Below are positions 63,523-64,000 of a DNA stretch of 64,000 nt, piece by piece. Location of the stretch: assembly GCA_937871285.1 (NCBI GenBank), contig CALMQS010000038.1:184477-248476 (forward strand), read 5' to 3'. Position numbers and translations under genes: made by a program. The DNA comes from an uncultured Sphingobacteriales bacterium. Lineage in GTDB: Bacteria; Bacteroidota; Bacteroidia; Chitinophagales; Chitinophagaceae. Position 1 is the stretch's first letter; every line of letters begins with the position of its first letter. The notes below the pieces were generated by a model. It was not told the DNA's origin. It did not search any database and saw nothing but the letters and a program-made list of their open reading frames with translations.

Positions 63523-63946
63523 TCATTTTCCCGAAAAAATATCGGCATTTTTACTGCAAAATATTTCGTCAGAATGTTAGCGCTGAGATTAATATATAGG
63601 ATTTAACCTTCCAAATTTTCCAGCGTACTGTTTTTCAATGCTATTCAATTCCTCTTTCTATTGTTAATTGGGCTAATATTCCCAGATATCGTAATAAACG
63701 AAGAGTAAATTTAAGCTCCACAAAAGAGAGAAAAGATGAAGCGCATTTTGTAAATTCATGGCATACAGGTCAGCAGCAGCTATCCGTTAATGAGTAAAAT
63801 CGTTAGCGGATTTTTCTTATAAAGTATCGAAGCTTCAATCTGTTTACAATCCAATAAACAATACAAAGGCTAATTGTGTCGGAATTGTGTCGGAATGCGT
63901 AAAAAAAAATGGGTCTCATTTTTATGAAACCCATTGCTGTATTGTG
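63523..63946. other. Island-edge region with terminator and tandem 11-mers
   Basis: No gene. A hairpin ATCCGTTA (63782-63789) / TAGCGGAT (63804-63811) followed by T's looks like a terminator. AATTGTGTCGG is repeated in tandem at 63872-63882 and 63883-63893, a phrase I associate with integration boundaries beside tRNA genes in this phylum. Confidence 0.5.
63901..63936 (-). terminator. Terminator of the tRNA-Asn gene
   Basis: Read on the minus strand, AATGGGTTTCAT and ATGAGACCCATT arms (one mismatch pair) flank a 4-6 base loop and are followed by a run of at least eight T's (the A-run at 63901-63909 on the plus strand). Confidence 0.85.
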
Positions 63947-64000
63947 CTCCCCCTTCAGGACTTGAACCTGAGACCCTCTGATTAACAGTCAGATGCTCTA
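63947..64000 (-). tRNA. tRNA-Asn (GTT), cut by the window edge
   Basis: The 3' part of a tRNA on the minus strand: anticodon stem tctga/tcaga with loop ctGTTaa, T-arm tcagg/cctga with loop ttcaagt, acceptor strand aggggga and discriminator G. CCA is not encoded (ca follows). The 5' end lies beyond 64000. Confidence 0.92.

Noticed and set aside
63357..63548. 63-aa minus-strand ORF near the right edge
   Set aside because: The plus strand here reads as a decayed gene with coherent protein segments, which explains the sequence better.
1..64000. CRISPR arrays, rRNA genes, insertion sequences or intact prophage
   Set aside because: No regularly spaced repeats, rRNA stretches, transposase, integrase or phage structural genes were seen anywhere in the window.

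Overview
The window looks like chromosome from a Chitinophagaceae-type member of the Bacteroidota. The signs are a SusC/SusD pair, Bat-type VWA and TPR proteins, Tat-like leaders on Gfo/Idh proteins, starts without Shine-Dalgarno sequences, and several promoters of the TTTG-N19/20-TAnnTTTG type. Most genes are ordinary housekeeping or metabolic genes. No rRNA, CRISPR array, insertion sequence or intact prophage was seen.

Layout. 0.4-10 kb: M28 peptidase, a periplasmic-binding-type protein and guaA (one minus-strand run), uvrA, an ECF sigma factor, a DsbD-N-like protein and purQ. 10-20 kb: an amino-sugar locus of MurNAc-6-P etherase (murQ), SusC, SusD, a ROK kinase-like protein, an MFS transporter and a second SIS protein. 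20-36 kb: oxidoreductase, membrane proteins, kup, two paralogous alpha/beta hydrolases, oxyR, kbl, a class D beta-lactamase and a Bat pair. 36-46 kb: RRM protein, sugar oxidoreductase plus TIM-barrel epimerase, a metal/copper cluster (MerC, SCO, Fur-family) with a perfect operator-like palindrome, ruvB, response regulators and rpoN. 52-60 kb: aldo/keto reductase, murF, GntP permease, enoyl-CoA hydratase, adk and an OmpA lipoprotein.

The most interesting stretch is 47.75-51.3 kb. A strong-looking promoter with an AT-rich upstream element is followed by a 30-codon ORF and an intrinsic terminator, then a 53-codon ORF and a second terminator, then seven tightly packed tRNA genes (Glu, Asp, Gln, His, Arg, Lys, Phe). 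After these come a YkuK/DUF458 RNase H-fold protein, a 46-aa ORF and the RNA ligase RtcB. Inside each short ORF lies a segment that can pair with the 5' arm of the following terminator (9 bp perfect; 10 bp with one bulge). The first ORF opens with His, Gln, Lys, Glu, Gln, Gln, Ile, Lys codons and within 16 codons uses all seven amino acids of the array. I read this as two tandem ribosome-mediated attenuators that sense depletion of the array's own tRNAs and switch on tRNA replacement, possibly with RNA repair. Pairing and codon content are seen directly; the function is inference.

The right end (about 60.5-64 kb) is AT-rich and decayed: a truncated DUF6371 gene, a membrane gene cut by one amber codon, a gene with a stop and a frameshift, and a tRNA-Asn at the edge. 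It resembles the remnant of a mobile island at a tRNA gene. Intergenic regions across the window carry several families of short palindromic or phrase-like repeats.
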